Assembly: GCF_003173055.1 (NCBI RefSeq)
Contig: NZ_QGLF01000001.1
Coordinates: 379,085 to 443,084, forward strand
Length of the DNA stretch: 64,000 nt
From: Zavarzinia compransoris
Lineage (GTDB): Bacteria > Pseudomonadota > Alphaproteobacteria > Zavarziniales > Zavarziniaceae
Reading direction: 5' to 3'
A program made the translations under genes and the position numbers. How positions within the stretch are numbered: position 1 is the stretch's first letter; each line of letters opens with the position of its first letter. Shown piece after piece: positions 63,295 to 64,000 of this stretch. The notes under the pieces were generated by a model that saw only the letters and a list, made by a program, of their open reading frames with translations, searched no databases and was not told where the DNA came from.

Positions 63295-64000
63295 ATGGCA
63301 AAAATCGCCTTCATCGGCCTCGGCAACATGGGCGGTCCCATGGCCCGCAATCTGGTCAAGGCCGGGCACAGTCTCGCGGTCTTCGATCTCAGCACGGCGG
63401 CGGTCGAGGCCCTGGTCGCCGAAGGCGCCAGCGCTGCCGCCAGCCCGTCCGAAGCCGCCAGGGGCGCTGAGGTCGTCGTCTCCATGCTGCCGGCCGGCGC
63501 CCATGTGAAGTCGGTCTATGCCGCCGAGGGCGGCGTGATCGATTCGATTGCCAAGGGCAGCCTGCTGATCGACTGTTCGACCATCGACGTGGCCAGCGCC
63601 CGCGAGGTGAGTGCGGTCGCCGAAAAGGCCGGGATCGACATGGTCGATGCCCCGGTGTCGGGCGGCGTCGGCGGTGCGGCGGCCGGCACGCTGACCTTCA
63701 TGGTCGGCGGTTCGGATGCGGCCTTCGAGCGTGCGAAGCCGATCCTGGACGCCATGGGCAAGACCATCGTCCATGCCGGCGGCCCCGGCAACGGCCAGGC
63801 GGCCAAGATCTGCAACAACATGCTGCTGGGCATTTCGATGATCGGCACCTGCGAAGCCTTTGCCCTTGCCGAAAAGCTGGGCTTGGACGCGCAGAAACTG
63901 TTCGACATCTCGTCGAAATCGTCGGGCCAGTGCTGGTCGATGACGTCCTATTGCCCGGTGCCGGGCCCGGTGCCGGCCAGCCCCGCCAACCGCGACTATC
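63295..64000 (+). CDS. mmsB: 3-hydroxyisobutyrate dehydrogenase (partial, window edge)
   Basis: The first 235 codons are present; the gene continues past the window. NAD-binding GLGNMGGPMARNLVKAGH is near residues 8-25, the substrate-loop DAPVSGGVGGAAAGTLTFMVGG near 118-139, and the catalytic lysine region GPGNGQAAKICNNML near 163-177. It oxidises 3-hydroxyisobutyrate to methylmalonate semialdehyde, the step after the hydrolase. A ribosome binding site (AGAGGAAA) precedes the ATG. Confidence 0.93.
   Translation, partial: MAKIAFIGLGNMGGPMARNLVKAGHSLAVFDLSTAAVEALVAEGASAAASPSEAARGAEVVVSMLPAGAHVKSVYAAEGGVIDSIAKGSLLIDCSTIDVASAREVSAVAEKAGIDMVDAPVSGGVGGAAAGTLTFMVGGSDAAFERAKPILDAMGKTIVHAGGPGNGQAAKICNNMLLGISMIGTCEAFALAEKLGLDAQKLFDISSKSSGQCWSMTSYCPVPGPVPASPANRDY

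Overview
High-GC chromosomal segment of an alphaproteobacterium. The order pcm-like methyltransferase, rhodanese, tolC, popZ (DUF2497), valS is typical of Rhodospirillales-like and related alphaproteobacteria. CysNC, an Asp-type HemB and a valine-degradation operon fit the same group. The genus cannot be told from sequence alone.

Left host part (1-7609): an AT-rich, probably acquired gene for a small secreted protein; two minus-strand tRNA genes (Cys, then Asn); then pcm-like, rhodanese, tolC, popZ and valS on the plus strand.

Prophage (7610-44500, 36,891 bp): a complete-looking Mu-like transposable prophage splits a host abrB-family transporter gene. The 3' part of abrB lies at 7389-7609 and the 5' part at 44501-45355. 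A 5-bp target duplication (GAGCG) flanks TGT...ACA phage ends, and related transposase-site candidates lie inside both ends. The early end is on the right: a LexA/S24-type repressor on the plus strand faces a minus-strand early operon (Cro-like candidate, small genes, MuA-type DDE transposase, MuB-type ATPase, DUF3164, a GapR-like DUF2312 protein, GemA, a Mor-type activator). Further left come lysis genes (GH108 endolysin, holin candidate), Mu-like packaging and head genes (gp26/gp27-like, terminase, DUF935 portal, MuF with a C-terminal toxin-like domain, protease/scaffold, DUF2190, capsid, DUF1320, gpG, gp37). These are followed by a siphovirus-type tail module: tail tube, tail chaperone with a -1 frameshift site, a 2521-residue tape measure protein, two tail proteins, and a fibre. 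Nearly all minus-strand genes overlap by ATGA or GTGA, so each block is one translationally coupled operon.

Right host part (44501-64000): a short chemoreceptor signalling fragment; sulfate activation (cysD-cysNC); moaE; a Kef-type antiporter with a cyclic-nucleotide-binding domain; motA-motB; a DUF2272 lipoprotein; a HepT-MntA toxin-antitoxin pair; threonine ammonia-lyase; an SDR; an ornithine/lysine decarboxylase; a hypothetical protein; a Phd/PIN toxin-antitoxin pair with a palindromic operator; hemB; and the start of a valine catabolic operon (isobutyryl-CoA dehydrogenase, 3-hydroxyisobutyryl-CoA hydrolase, 3-hydroxyisobutyrate dehydrogenase, cut by the window edge).

The most unusual points are: the hybrid Mu-head/long-siphotail design with a very long, internally duplicated tape measure protein; a five-copy AAGTCGGAAC cluster beside the repressor; a hairpin that would mask the endolysin ribosome binding site; a phage-encoded GapR-like protein; and an oppositely oriented orphan gene inside the early region.
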